Positions 52,663-62,552 are shown, counted from the first letter of the stretch. The stretch is DNA of 64,000 nucleotides from Aliamphritea spongicola (GCA_024347235.1 AP025283.1:2976001-3040000), one strand, 5' to 3'. A program made the numbers and translations. Notes: generated by a model from the sequence alone, not told the origin.

Positions 52663-52794
52663 AAGGTTATCTACTCTTGGCTCTCAATACCCTAGTAATT
52701 TTGTCGGGAATTATGCGCCATCTGCTTTAGGAAGGCCAGACCAAATCCGGTATTTCGATGGCATCAATAGTCGTACCAGGCCGTCAGCTGGGTC

Positions 52795-53125
52795 TTACCC
52801 GGCTGCATCGACCGCCTGAACAGCTTCAGCCACCGAGGCCACCAGCATCTTTGCCACACAGCAATGACCTGCTGCAGCAAAATGTTTACGCAGAATTTCA
52901 TTCAATTCGTTAAGGGAAAGCCTGATACCGGCCAGATGCGGAACAATCCGATCTGAAATCCGCTGCTGCAACAAAAACACTGCCCTTCACTGTCAATCAG
53001 ACGGTCCTGTGCAGCAAAAAATGCTGCACATACTCTGCCCGCCATTCATCCGACGAACGGATAACCGTCAGCTCCGGATCACCTTCATACTGCAGCAACA
53101 CCGGCCAGTGTATATTTGTCGTCAT
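52795..53125 (-). CDS. DUF4144 family protein
   Basis: The corrected reading is 110 residues, starting MTTNIHWPVLLQYEGDPELT, and matches DUF4144 of Vibrio relatives. Two bases are missing, one in a T6 run near 53020 and one in a GGG near 52993. The rest, including LAGIRLSLNELNEILRKHFAAAGHCC, is helical. The function is unknown. Confidence 0.65.
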
Positions 53126-53135
53126 GTCTGTCTGC

Positions 53136-53765
53136 TCAGTGTGGCTGAGGCAATGCCTGCAGCAAATCAAGGGAATCACACACATGGCAGTATTCACCAT
53201 GCAGGTTACTGAGAAACGTCCAGTGTACATCTTCCGCGCTGAGTTGCTTACCGTTCAGCAGATCCATGGCAAATGCCGCACTGGCGTCATCCGGCACCAT
53301 GACCCTGAATCCCAGCCCGCTCGCAACCCGAACGGTCGCATCCAAAGAATTGTTGCTCAGCACACCGCACACCACCATCTCGCTGATCTCCTGGTCGCGT
53401 AGCAGCGATTCCAGCCCGGTACCGATAAAAGCACAGTTTTCCTGCTTGGTGATCACCGGTTCTTCAGCAAGCGGCTCAGCCTCATACTTAAATGAAAAGT
53501 GATGGGAAGTGGGATGATAAGGTGAATTCTCAAACTTCGACGCGTGCCGAATATGAATCACCGGCAGCCCGCGATCACGCCAGACAGTCAGCAAAGCGGC
53601 AATCACCCGCTCAGCATCCGGGTTATTCCGGCTGTAATCTGAATAACAGTCAATGGCATCCTGAACATCGATAATCACCAGTGCGGGATTACCTGAAATG
53701 AATAAATCCTGATTGTTGCCCGGCAGCATCACTATGCCCAACCCCTGCTCCTGAAACTGCCGCAT
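53136..53765 (-). CDS. cysteine-hydrolase (isochorismatase) family protein
   Basis: This 209-residue protein has the fold of isochorismatase-like hydrolases: ALVIIDVQDAID with the catalytic Asp, VIHIRHAS, and a conserved VVCGVLSNNSLDATVRVA loop. In typical members the last loop reads GVxTNxCVDAT with the nucleophilic cysteine; here serine is at that position. It may be inactive or use another chemistry. It is read in one frame; start may also be 53729. Confidence 0.75.
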   Translation of the reverse strand: MRQFQEQGLGIVMLPGNNQDLFISGNPALVIIDVQDAIDCYSDYSRNNPDAERVIAALLTVWRDRGLPVIHIRHASKFENSPYHPTSHHFSFKYEAEPLAEEPVITKQENCAFIGTGLESLLRDQEISEMVVCGVLSNNSLDATVRVASGLGFRVMVPDDASAAFAMDLLNGKQLSAEDVHWTFLSNLHGEYCHVCDSLDLLQALPQPH

Positions 53766-53871
53766 TCTTATAATCGATATTTTTGGCGGCGACAGTCATA
53801 TTATTGTCGTAAGTATGGCGGGCATTAATGACAGCTTTTCCAAATAACAGCAAGCAGTCAGATCAACTTAC

Positions 53872-53925
53872 CAGGCTCTACTGAAAGGCTGTACTGAAAG
53901 GCTCTACTGAAAGGCTCTGCTGAAA
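53872..53925 (+). repeat. 13-bp tandem repeat
   Basis: Three full copies of CTGAAAGGCTCTA-like units (53881, 53894, 53907) follow a partial one and end in a truncated copy. It lies between the isochorismatase-like gene and the GFA gene. Confidence 0.75.
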
Positions 53926-53946
53926 AACCACAGCCATCGACAGCCG

Positions 53947-54293
53947 TTACTTCATACCAATGCCATCAGTGGCGCGTACTGGAATACCGGCGGGATCAAA
54001 ATCTTCCAGACAATATACATTCACCCCAAAATAATCCGGGGTAACCCGTTTGCGATGAAACGGATAAATCCCGCATACACTGCAGAAATAATGCTGTGCC
54101 GTATGGGTATGAAAGGTATAGGTGGAAAGTACATCTTCGCCGGTCAGAATTTTCATCTGACGCTCATGAACCTTCACCATCAGCGCATTCTTACGTCTGC
54201 AGATTGAACAGTCACAGGTGGTCAGCTCCGGAAAATCTGTCTCAATTTCGAAAGTTACCGCCTGACAGTGACAGGCCCCCGGTAAGTTTTCAT
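53947..54293 (-). CDS. GFA (glutathione-dependent formaldehyde-activating) family protein
   Basis: This 115-residue zinc protein has GACHCQAVTFE, CDCSICRRKNAL and FCSVCGIYPFH, the three cysteine sets of the GFA/CENP-V fold. The start is ATG at 54293, two bases after the rnz stop. A C5 run near 54276 lacks one C; corrected, it reads MKTYRGACHCQAV. The substrate is unknown. Confidence 0.8.
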
Positions 54294-54295
54294 AT

Positions 54296-55306
54296 CTACT
54301 CTCTCCCACACAGCATCTGCAACCAGTCATTGCTCTGCATGCAAACCCCTTCTTTATCCAGGCGGTATCGGTGTAAATCTTCTGCCAGAAACAACGCCCC
54401 GCGATACACCGTGCGGGCCTCCTGCCGGAGTAAATCCACGGAAGACTTTACCTGAGGATTAAGCTGATAACGGGGGCTGAAGTGGGTCAGCAACAGATTA
54501 GGAATCGCCTGCTGAGCGGCGAATGCTGCAACCTGCTCCGCATAACTGTGGCCATATGTAGCTGCCTGTTCAGCAAGCTCCTTCGCATAAGTAGCTTCAT
54601 GTATCAGCACATCACAACTGTTACACAGATCCTTAAGCACGGCAGGCTCGGCATTATCACCGCAAACAACCACTTTTCGGGGTACTGAATCCGTAATAAC
54701 AAAGTCACGGGCCCGGTACAGTTTGCCATCATGGCTGACATCAATGCCGGATTTCAGCCGCCCCCAGTCCGAGCCGGCAGGTAAATCCGAAGCTCTGAGC
54801 CCTGCCACATCAAGCTCACCATCTACCCAGTTCTCTGTAAAGCTGTAAGCATAAGATTCAACCCGGTGAATCAGTGGGGTAGCAGCTACATTAAATTGCC
54901 CAAAAGTCATCTCCGGGAAGTCATTATCCTGATTCAGCATTAGTGCTTCAGGCAGAACAAAGTTAAGTTCAAATGACAGATGAAATTCGGTAAAACGCTG
55001 CGTCGCTTCAATCCATTCCCGGATACCCGCCGGTGCAACAATGGTCAGCGTCTCAGTCCGACCGGTCATACCTGCACTGCCTAACAGACCGGGCAAACCA
55101 TAACAGTGATCACCGTGCACATGGGTAATGAAAATGCCTTTTAAGGTATTCAGTGACAGTTTGGTATGCAGCAACTGATGCTGCGTTGCCTCTCCGCAAT
55201 CAACCAGATACCAGCTGCGGCCCTTGCTTTCCTGCAACGCCAGCCCCGAGACATTTCGCTGTTTGGTCGGCGTACCGGAAGACGTACCTAAAAACTGAAT
55301 AAACAC
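54296..55306 (-). CDS. rnz: ribonuclease Z
   Basis: This 336-residue metallo-beta-lactamase-fold enzyme matures tRNA 3' ends. The zinc motif is FITHVHGDHCYGLPGLL; FLGTSSGTPTKQRN at the N-terminus, GDNAE and the later HSYAEQVAAFA are typical. It reads intact. It lies in the same locus as GFA, 2 bp upstream. Confidence 0.92.
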   Translation of the reverse strand: MFIQFLGTSSGTPTKQRNVSGLALQESKGRSWYLVDCGEATQHQLLHTKLSLNTLKGIFITHVHGDHCYGLPGLLGSAGMTGRTETLTIVAPAGIREWIEATQRFTEFHLSFELNFVLPEALMLNQDNDFPEMTFGQFNVAATPLIHRVESYAYSFTENWVDGELDVAGLRASDLPAGSDWGRLKSGIDVSHDGKLYRARDFVITDSVPRKVVVCGDNAEPAVLKDLCNSCDVLIHEATYAKELAEQAATYGHSYAEQVAAFAAQQAIPNLLLTHFSPRYQLNPQVKSSVDLLRQEARTVYRGALFLAEDLHRYRLDKEGVCMQSNDWLQMLCGRE

Positions 55307-55473
55307 CCTGTATCCACCTGTTATGAAAAGCTGTTATGACAGTGTGCCATAAACTCACGGCAAGGCCTGCTTTAATAATGAGAATCCGTCATACCTAAGC
55401 ACCATTCACCGGTTTATGAACTAACCTTAACTGACCTCATTCCTGCAAACTAACTGACAACAGGAGGTACAGA

Positions 55474-56130
55474 ATGTCATTACGCATCAATGATCAGGCC
55501 CCCAACTTCACCGCACAGACCACTCAGGAGAATTAGATTTTCATCAGTGGATTGGTGACAGCTGGGCAGTCCTTTCTCTCACCCCAAAGACTTTACCCCG
55601 GTGTGCACCACTGAGCTTGGCTACATGGCAAAGATTCAGCCGGAATTCGACAAGCGAAACACCAAAATCATAGGCCTGAGCATCGACCCCTCGATGATCA
55701 CGTAAAATGGATAAAAGACGTCGAAGAAGTCGGTAACACCACCGTTAACTACCCGGTCATTGCCGATACTGACCTGAGCATTGCCAAGCTCTATAACATG
55801 TTCCCCGCCGATGAAACCGGCTCCGCCGAAGGCCGTACCGCCATGACCAACGCCACCGTACGTTCAGTATTTGTGGTCGGCCCGGATAAAAACATCAAAC
55901 TGATGCTCACCTACCCGATGACCACCGGGCGTAACTTTGATGAAATCCTGCGGGTCATCGACTCCATGCAGCTCACCGCAAAACATAAGGTCGCCACCCC
56001 GGTAAACTGGCAACAGGGCGAAGACGTTATCATCGTTCCCGCTGTCTCTAATGAAGACGCCGAGAAGGTCTATCCGGATGGCTGGGAAACCGTAAAACCC
56101 TACTTACGTAAAGTAAAACAGCCGGGATAA
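55474..56130 (+). CDS. 1-Cys type peroxiredoxin (Prx6 family)
   Basis: This 219-residue peroxidase reduces peroxides; the peroxidatic cysteine is in [13 protein letters not shown]. It has the long C-terminal domain of Prx6 types ([40 protein letters not shown]). Three base losses occur, near 55530 (GG), 55570 (TTT) and 55690 (C4). A strong AGGAGGT precedes the ATG and a terminator follows. Confidence 0.85.
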
Positions 56131-56150
56131 AGAACCGTACATCCAGACAC

Positions 56151-56179
56151 ACAAAAGCCCTGCAATGCAGGGCTTTTGT
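56151..56179 (+). terminator. terminator after peroxiredoxin gene
   Basis: The stem ACAAAAGCCCTGC-a(a)-GCAGGGCTTTTGT is symmetric and can end both convergent transcripts. Confidence 0.85.
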
Positions 56180-56202
56180 AAACGTACAGATATCAGATCA
56201 GA

Positions 56203-56547
56203 TCAGAACGGTACGTCGTCATCAAATTCAACCGGCGCAGTGGTATCGTAAGCAGGAGTCTGGTCATACGGATCAGCCACAGCACCACCCTGAATCTTCC
56301 AGCCCACCAGGTTATTGAAATAACGCCCATTGTATTCACGGCCACGGATATCAAAAGAAACCGTTACCTGCTGGCCCGGCTGGATGCTGTCCAGCAGGCT
56401 GACTTTATCCTGCACAAACTCCAGATTGATATCCTGCGGGTACTTGCCTTCTTCAACCGTCACAACCATTTCACGCTTGGTGAAGCCGCTGTTAAAGGTC
56501 TGCGGATCCTGAATTAACTTAACCTTACCGGTCAGTTCGTAAGCCAT
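56203..56547 (-). CDS. DUF3127 protein with SSB-like acidic tip
   Basis: This intact 114-residue protein is a single OB-fold-type domain (MAYELTGKVKLIQDPQTFNSG, VSFDIRGREYNGRYFNNLVGW). Its C-terminus ends PVEFDDDVPF, very like the DDDIPF tip by which SSB recruits repair and replication proteins. The family (DUF3127) is uncharacterised. It may bind nucleic acid and partner proteins of the SSB interactome, which is inference. Confidence 0.75.
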   Translation of the reverse strand: MAYELTGKVKLIQDPQTFNSGFTKREMVVTVEEGKYPQDINLEFVQDKVSLLDSIQPGQQVTVSFDIRGREYNGRYFNNLVGWKIQGGAVADPYDQTPAYDTTAPVEFDDDVPF

Positions 56548-56646
56548 TGTCTTTACCTTGTATAGCTACATCGTGATGAGGGTTATTTAAGCAGAAATTG
56601 AGAAGGATTACTGTAAGTTTTGTGATGTAGTTCAGAAGAAAAAGCA

Positions 56647-57044
56647 CTAACCGTATCGCCTTATTTCTTTCACAGCAGAATCAGCCAGAAAGGCAGAACG
56701 ATTTTTCCATGGCCTTTCTGAACCTGCTTCTCTATCTGACGCACTAAAATAGACGGTAATGTAATTGTTACTTTTTCTGTTTTACCAGAAAACGGCGTGA
56801 TATCTATGTCCACTAACGCCCAGATACCACCCGGAAACTGATGTTCAAAAGCTGATACAGGACTTGCTGCCGGTGCAATTTCACCATCTTCTGCGAGCCC
56901 TTCCAAATGAAATTCGATTGCTTCCCGCACATTATCCATTGCTTCATCCATGGTATTTCCGGCAGAAAAACAACCGGGTATATCAGGCACAGTAACCCCA
57001 TACGCTGAACCTTCTTCGTGGTGAATTACAACAGGGTATCTCAT
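56647..57044 (-). CDS. hicB: HicB family antitoxin
   Basis: The corrected 132-residue protein has the HicB N-terminal domain (MRYPVVIHHEEGSAYGVTVPDIPGCF) that covers the toxin, and a C-terminal DNA-binding domain (KVTITLPSILVRQIEKQV) probably of ribbon-helix-helix type. One A is missing near 56700; corrected, it ends AVKEIRRYG. It follows hicA by 46 bp and should neutralise it and repress the operon. Confidence 0.85.
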
Positions 57045-57090
57045 TTCTTTTTACTCCAAACTCTTCTGTTACCAGGCAAAAATCCAAGTA

Positions 57091-57267
57091 CTAAAGGCCT
57101 GCTTGCTTCAGAATGCTTTTACCGTGCCAACTGGTAAGTCCTTTTAGGATGAGGTAAGGTCACACGGCCTTTTTGATCGCATGCTTTAGCTGGCAATGAC
57201 TCCCTCTGGTGGCAACAACTTGCCATCCATCCGCTTTAAGTAACCTGAGCAGTTCCTTTGAATTCAA
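57091..57267 (-). CDS. hicA: HicA family mRNA-interferase toxin
   Basis: The corrected 59-residue protein reads LNSKELLRLLKADGWQVVATR, then GSHCQLKH with the catalytic histidine and HPKKDLPVGTVKSILKQ, matching the HicA consensus (GSHHQFKHP..PHPKKDLPIGTVKSILKQAG). Three A runs (near 57170, 57148 and 57130) each lack one base. The start is TTG at 57267, after an AGGAA site; no ATG is available. It is not visible as one frame in the raw sequence. Confidence 0.8.
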
Positions 57268-57343
57268 AAGAATTTCCTCATACAGATAAGTATTGAATTG
57301 GAAGCAATCCAGATATCAATTTCTCATCCCGGTTAACATCATA

Positions 57344-57389
57344 ATACTACCAGTGGTATAAAACACAATTTTCATACCACCAGCAGTAT
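57344..57389 (-). promoter_or_regulatory. paired operator sites upstream of hicA
   Basis: Two 16-bp copies ATACTACCAGTGGTAT (57344) and ATACCACCAGCAGTAT (57374) start 30 bp apart, about three helical turns. The first holds the palindrome TACCA-g-TGGTA. Position and form suit HicB autoregulation. Confidence 0.6.
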
Positions 57390-57739
57390 AAATCTTACTG
57401 TCTACCTGTGTTACAAAATATCTGTTCAGGCTAGAAGACCGGTCTGTATCTGTATCCAGCAGTTGCTTCTGACTTTTGAACATACTCCGCACAATGAAAT
57501 AGGCGCTGGAATTCCATTCCTTCTCGCTAAAAACTTTATGGCTATCATGCTCAGCAAACGAACAATCAGTACAGTAGGTCGCAGATATGTTTTGAATGTT
57601 TGAAATTCGCCCTCATCATCCCGGCAAGTTCTTTATCAAGCACAGAGCATGAATCAGCAGCCAGCCCACAAAGTGCTCGCCAAAACAGCCCCTTGCCACT
57701 ATCATTCACGCCGAACTCACTGAAAGAAGAAATACTGTT
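57390..57739. other. intergenic region upstream of yjdM
   Basis: About 350 bp with promoters for hicA and yjdM. A plus-strand frame from 57600 overlaps the yjdM start but has no family match and is treated as spurious. No gene called. Confidence 0.35.
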
Positions 57740-58075
57740 ATGTCCCTGCCTAACTGCCCGAGCTGTAACTCTGAATATGTTTACCAGGATCAGGATATGC
57801 TGATCTGTCCAGAATGCTCGTATGAATGGAATCCTGAAGAAGTTGCCGCAGAAAACGCCCTGAATATCCGCGACGCGAACGGCACACAGTTACAGGAAGG
57901 CGATAAAGTTACCCTGATTAAAGATCTGAAAGTAAAAGGCAGCTCTCAGGTACTGAAGATTGGCACCAAAGCGCTGATCAAGCGTATGGTCGACGGTAAA
58001 GACCATGAACTGGACTGCAAGGTAGACGGCGCCGGTGACATGATGGTGACCGCGAAGTTTGTAAAGAAAGCCTAA
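57740..58075 (+). CDS. yjdM: zinc ribbon protein YjdM (PhnA)
   Basis: This intact 111-residue protein has an N-terminal zinc ribbon ([23 protein letters not shown]) and a C-terminal SH3-like domain ([22 protein letters not shown]). It was once called PhnA, although it is not an alkylphosphonate enzyme. The function is unknown. Confidence 0.9.
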   Translation: MSLPNCPSCNSEYVYQDQDMLICPECSYEWNPEEVAAENALNIRDANGTQLQEGDKVTLIKDLKVKGSSQVLKIGTKALIKRMVDGKDHELDCKVDGAGDMMVTAKFVKKA

Positions 58076-58144
58076 GTTATTGTCGAGCAGAGACCTGCTC
58101 TGCCCTTTCTGATTCGTGTTACAGGAGTGACTGCGAACTGCCCG

Positions 58145-59800
58145 TTACTCCGTAACCACTTCTTTAAACTGATTGGCTTCGCTGGATAACCATTCCTCAA
58201 ACGCACTGACAGGCATCGGCCTGGCCAGTAAATAGCCCTGTACAACGTCACAGCCTTCCCGTCTCAGCTTTTGCAGCACAGCCGGATCGTTTACCCCTTC
58301 AGCGGTTACCTGAAGCCCCAGGTTATGGGCCAGATTGATTGTGGCATTTACGATCACCGCATCACTGTCATCGGTGAGAATATCTTTCACAAATGAACGG
58401 TCTATTTTCAGCTCTTTCAGCGGCATACGCTTGAGATAAGAAAGGGATGAATAGCCGGTGCCGTAATCGTCGATGGAGAACCGGAATCCCATCTGATCAA
58501 TCCGGTTAATGATTTCAAAAGCGGTTTCCGGGTTACTCATAATCGAGCTCTCGGTAATCTCCAGCATCATCCATTCCGGGTTCACCCCGGTACGCCCTTT
58601 CAGGCCCGCAATTAAATCCGGTAATTCAGGATTATTAAGATCTTTTGCCGACAGATTCACCGAGATACTGATGTTATGACCGCTATCAGCCCACTTCACA
58701 GCCTGCAGCATGCTGGCTTCTATGACCCAGCGGGTCAGGGCCTGGATCATTCGGGTCCGTTCCATCAGCGGTACAAAGTGATCCGGCAACAATAAGCCGT
58801 GCCTTGTGGTTCCAGCGCACCAGCGCTTCGGCACTGCTGACGCAATCATTTCTTAAATCCAGTTTCGGCTGGTAATAAAGCTCCAGCTCACCCCGTTCAA
58901 CAGCCTGGTTCAGTTCGCTCATCAGGGTTAACTGCCGCGGCGTATGTTCATCATAAGAAGGGTCATACAACGCATAGCCCTTATTTGAATTTTGCGCCAC
59001 ATACAGTGCAATGCCCGCCCGCTGCACCAGGGTATCCACATCACCGCCATGATCCGGAAAATAGACAATCCCGATATTGGCCTGACAAGCCATCTTTACC
59101 TTTTCAACAAAAACGGTTCTTCCAGTGCCCGGTGAATGTTTTCAGCCTGAGACAGCACGGTTTGCTTGTTTTCAATATTGGTTAACAGCAAAGAGAATAT
59201 GTTGCTGTCGATCCGGGCGATGGTGGCCGGTGCGGCATAGGCGCTTTTCAGCCGGACGGAGACCTGTTTGATCAAACTGTCACTGGCGTTGCGCCCGAGG
59301 GTATCGCTGACCTGTTTGTAGTTACCGATTTCAATGAGTAAAACAGACAGGGATTGCTGTTGGCTGGTCTGGGATAAAATGCCCTGTTCAACCCGGTCAT
59401 AGAACAGTTCTTTATTGGGCAGGTCCGTCAGTAAATCGTGGGTAATATTGTAACGGGCCTGCTTTTCGAACGTATCAGCCCGCTCCCGCAATTCCTGAGT
59501 CTGGTCAATCACCAGTGCACTGGCTTCATAGGCAAGAATGGTACTTGAATATTGCCCCCAGAACGCAAATACAAAGGGCACTGCATCCATAATCCAGAGT
59601 GCAATATTGGTTTTCTGAACCAGCGCAATGCCATTAAGGCTGATACTGCCAGTAGTATAATAACAGGCCCCCAGTGTCGCGATTATCAGGGCCACTACCG
59701 CAACAACAATGCCCTGATAGGCCGTCTTGGAAACACGTGATTTCAGGACTTTTACATTGTTATTTAAAAAGTCGTTTGTGTTACTGCCGATTAAATTCAC
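58145..59800 (-). CDS. membrane-anchored GGDEF-EAL phosphodiesterase
   Basis: This 552-residue protein has two N-terminal helices (QGIVVAVVALIIATLGACYY and a second), then a GGDEF-like domain whose loop reads RIDSNIFSLLL with no catalytic motif, and an EAL domain (SAEALVRWNH, LEITESSIMS, IDDYGTGYSSLSYL, KIDRSFV, AEGVND). Net c-di-GMP hydrolysis is expected. Frames change at an A4 run near 59098 and near 58805 (two bases). It is a second EAL protein with a decayed cyclase half in the window. Confidence 0.82.
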
Positions 59801-60076
59801 ACTGCCACCTTTTCATCCTTGCTCCCTCATTAAATACTGAGGGAGGTGCGAATAATTCCATATTTCAGTTTCGGCGTTATCAATGATATGCCTTGGTGTA
59901 TCCCACGTTTAAAACCCAAAGGTTCAGTGATTACGCACCGGAGAAAACCTGTCCCTGGCAGCCTCAGCGGGCGCCCGTCTTCACCGGTTAATATATAAAC
60001 ACGTTAATTGAACAATATCACTCTGAATAACATCTTAACTTTGCCATAACGGGTACTGAGACCGGAACCTGCCGGC
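59801..60076. other. intergenic region
   Basis: Upstream region of the EAL gene; no gene recognised. Confidence 0.3.
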
Positions 60077-60111
60077 AAAAAACCGCCGGAAGCTTTCGCT
60101 GCCGGCGGTTT
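60077..60111 (-). terminator. terminator after cbiX
   Basis: The stem AAACCGCCGGCAGC / GCTTCCGGCGGTTTTTT reads into six T on the minus strand, 28 bp after the cbiX stop. Confidence 0.8.
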
Positions 60112-60138
60112 GTCTCTAACCCTTCTTTCTTTTTTAAT

Positions 60139-61345
60139 TTATTTCTTGTGAGCGAAGGTCTCTTCTGCCTTAACCAGGCCGATACGGTCCTGCTCTTCGT
60201 CCAGCACTTCCTGCGGGAACTGGCTCATGAAGCAGCAGCATACGCCTTCACCGATCATGGTGCGTGGCCCCAGTGGGTGAGCGATGTGCTTGTAGATACC
60301 ATGGCTGTGACCATGACCATGATCATGATCGTGTGAATGACCGTGGCCATGATCATGAGAATGACCGTGTGAGTGGCCATGATCGTGTGAGTGGCCATGA
60401 TCGTGTGAGTGGCCATGATCATGAGAGTGACCGTGCGAGTGGCCATGGTCATGCGAATGATCGTGACCGTGCTCATCAGCATTCGGGTTGAACTCAGCAT
60501 GGTGGTGATGAACATCCACTTCACCCGCCGCTAGGCGACGCTTGAAGGATTCCATCAGGCTTTCATTGCTCAGATCTGACGCACCATCCAGAATTTCACG
60601 GACACGGATTTCGAAAGCATCGATCACTTTCTCATGGTCGTTCAGGTACGGCGTCTTGATGAATTCAACACCCGGGTTCTGTTCAGCAACCTGATCCACA
60701 TAACCGTAAATACGCTTGATCAGACGGCCGGTGAACAGGAAGTAGGGGCAACAACCACGCGCTTGTAACCCAGCTTCAGCAGCTTCTCCATACCCACGCC
60801 TACAGACGGATAGGTAACACCGGAATACACCGTGTCAGCCCAGCCAAAGCCCATATTTTCGTTAACGATACGGGTCAGCTTAGCCGCTTCAGCATTAGCA
60901 CCGGTGTCAGACGTACCACGACCAACCACTACCAGCAGAGTGTCATACAGGTTTTCCGGCGGATTTTCCGGGTCAATCCCCATGGATTCATAAATCCGCG
61001 CCTGGAACGCTTCAATCATTGCCGGGTGCAGACCCAGCTCGCTGCCATAATGCATCTCAATCTGGCTGTTGTTTTCTTCAAACGTTGTCAGCACAGACGG
61101 AATATCATTCTTGGCATGGGTCGCCGCAAACAGCATTCCCGGAATGGCATAAACCTGTTCAACGCCCTGCTCAAGCAGAGAGTTCAGCCCCATGTGAATA
61201 TTCGGCGCCGAGAACTCCAGAAAACCGTATTCAACCGGGATATCCGGGAAACGTTTCTTCAGGCCGGCGGCCACTAAACCAAATTCGCGTTCTGCATCTT
61301 TGTCACGGCTACCGTGACCACAGACCATAATGCCTTTTTTGACAC
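60139..61345 (-). CDS. cbiX: sirohydrochlorin cobaltochelatase with histidine-rich region
   Basis: This 402-residue enzyme inserts cobalt into sirohydrochlorin, an early cobalamin step. The N-terminal chelatase half starts GIMVCGHGSRDKDAEREF and has GMLFAATHAKNDIPSVL; the second half has YPYFLFTGRLIKRI-like VVAPYFLFTGRLIKRI. Residues about 290-350 contain a long run of HG/HD/HS repeats (DHGHSHDHGHSH), a probable cobalt store. The final domain has EGVCCCFMSQFP, which may hold an Fe-S or metal site. Bases are missing at an A6 near 61335 (GTG start at 61345) and a C4 near 60747. Confidence 0.85.
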
Positions 61346-61439
61346 AATTTCTCTCCGCATCTTGTTGCCCAGTATCATTCTGAGGGCTTTATATTCTTAG
61401 TATATTTTTATTGCTCACATCTTTTGCAGATGTTGTCGA
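61346..61439 (-). other. gap between cobC and cbiX
   Basis: Only 94 bp; no cobalamin riboswitch could be fitted. It holds the cbiX ribosome-binding site GGAGAG. Confidence 0.5.
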
Positions 61440-62552
61440 TTAAATTATTTCCAGCCGCTGTTTCAGTTGTGATGCTGTATTGGGATCAAGCGCATTTATT
61501 ATGCCCGTCCGCAGCAACATCGTACCGTCATGCAGGTCAATTAAACGTACCAGTATGCCCTGTTCGGCCAACCGCTGATAAAGTTCATACGCTGCTGACG
61601 TTGCCAGCCGGTGGCAGGAAAACAACTGTTCCCTGCAAAATGGCTGTGCATCATACGCCTCTAACACTGGCTGTAAAAGTGCTTCCGTCAGTTCGGCGTT
61701 AGCAGCAATGTTTCCCTGGCCTGTTGCTGCCACTGCACATCATTCAGTGCGGCAATGGCTACCGTCTGAGCCGGACCATTAACCGGCCATGGGCCAAGCA
61801 ATTTTGCCACCCCTGCATCACCGCTTCACTGCCAAAATGGCGCCCAGCCGGATACCCGCCAGCCCAAAAACTTACCGAATGAACGCAGCACCAGCATATT
61901 TGGCCGGAAACACTCCCCAGCACACTTTGCTCAGGACTAAGATCCACAAAGGCTTCATCAACAATCAGCTGCGCGCCGGAGCTAACCGATCTGCCCAGTC
62001 CGCCAATTGTTGCGGGGTAAACGTCAGCCCGGTGGGGTTATTCGGGTTAATCACCAACAGGTGAAAACGCTCTCCCTTTAACTCTGCCTGTTCCAGTGCC
62101 TGTTCAATTGCCAGCCGGGCTGAAACATCATCCAGCGCAGGGTAATAACGTAACTCTGCACCATAGGCCTGCCAGTGCTGCCGATGTTCCTGATAACCGA
62201 AGTCCGGCAGCAGTACCGGCATATCGTCCAGCACTTCCGGTAAAAACTGGATAATCGGCTGGCTACCACTGGCCAGTTGATATGGCCGGTCGGCGTAATA
62301 GCGACGTACAGCTTCATCCAACTCAGGCCGTAAATAAGGCAGCGCCTGATAGGCCTGGCTGTCAAACGCCGGTAACGGGTAATACTGAGGATTGATCCCC
62401 GTTGAGAGGTCAATCCAGTCTGCTACCGGCGTGCCAAACTGCTGACTGGCGGTATACAGATCACCGCCATGGCAGAGATTCAGCGCCTGGCCACTTAAGC
62501 GGCTTTCATTATCGGCAATACTACCCTGCACTTCAGCCATCACGTTTACCAT
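61440..62552 (-). CDS. cobD: threonine-phosphate decarboxylase
   Basis: This 372-residue PLP enzyme makes (R)-1-aminopropan-2-ol O-2-phosphate, the linker of cobalamin (CobC in Pseudomonas naming, CobD in Salmonella). Seen are LNLCHGGDLYTASQQFGTP, DLSTGINPQYYPLP, VINPNNPTGL, DEAFVDLSPEQS and the PLP-lysine SFGKFFGLAGIRLG. Six base losses in runs break it between 61700 and 61990; once restored it ends QLKQRLEII. Start ATG 62552 overlaps the cbiB stop by one base. Confidence 0.85.

Noticed and set aside
57600..57803. 67-residue plus-strand frame upstream of yjdM
   Set aside because: No family features; it overlaps the yjdM start in another frame.
60255..60524. Methionine/threonine- and arginine/aspartate-rich frames opposite the histidine repeats
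   Set aside because: Low-complexity shadows of the cbiX His-rich region.
61346..61439. Cobalamin riboswitch before cbiX
   Set aside because: The gap is only 94 bp and shows no B12-box-like conserved segment.
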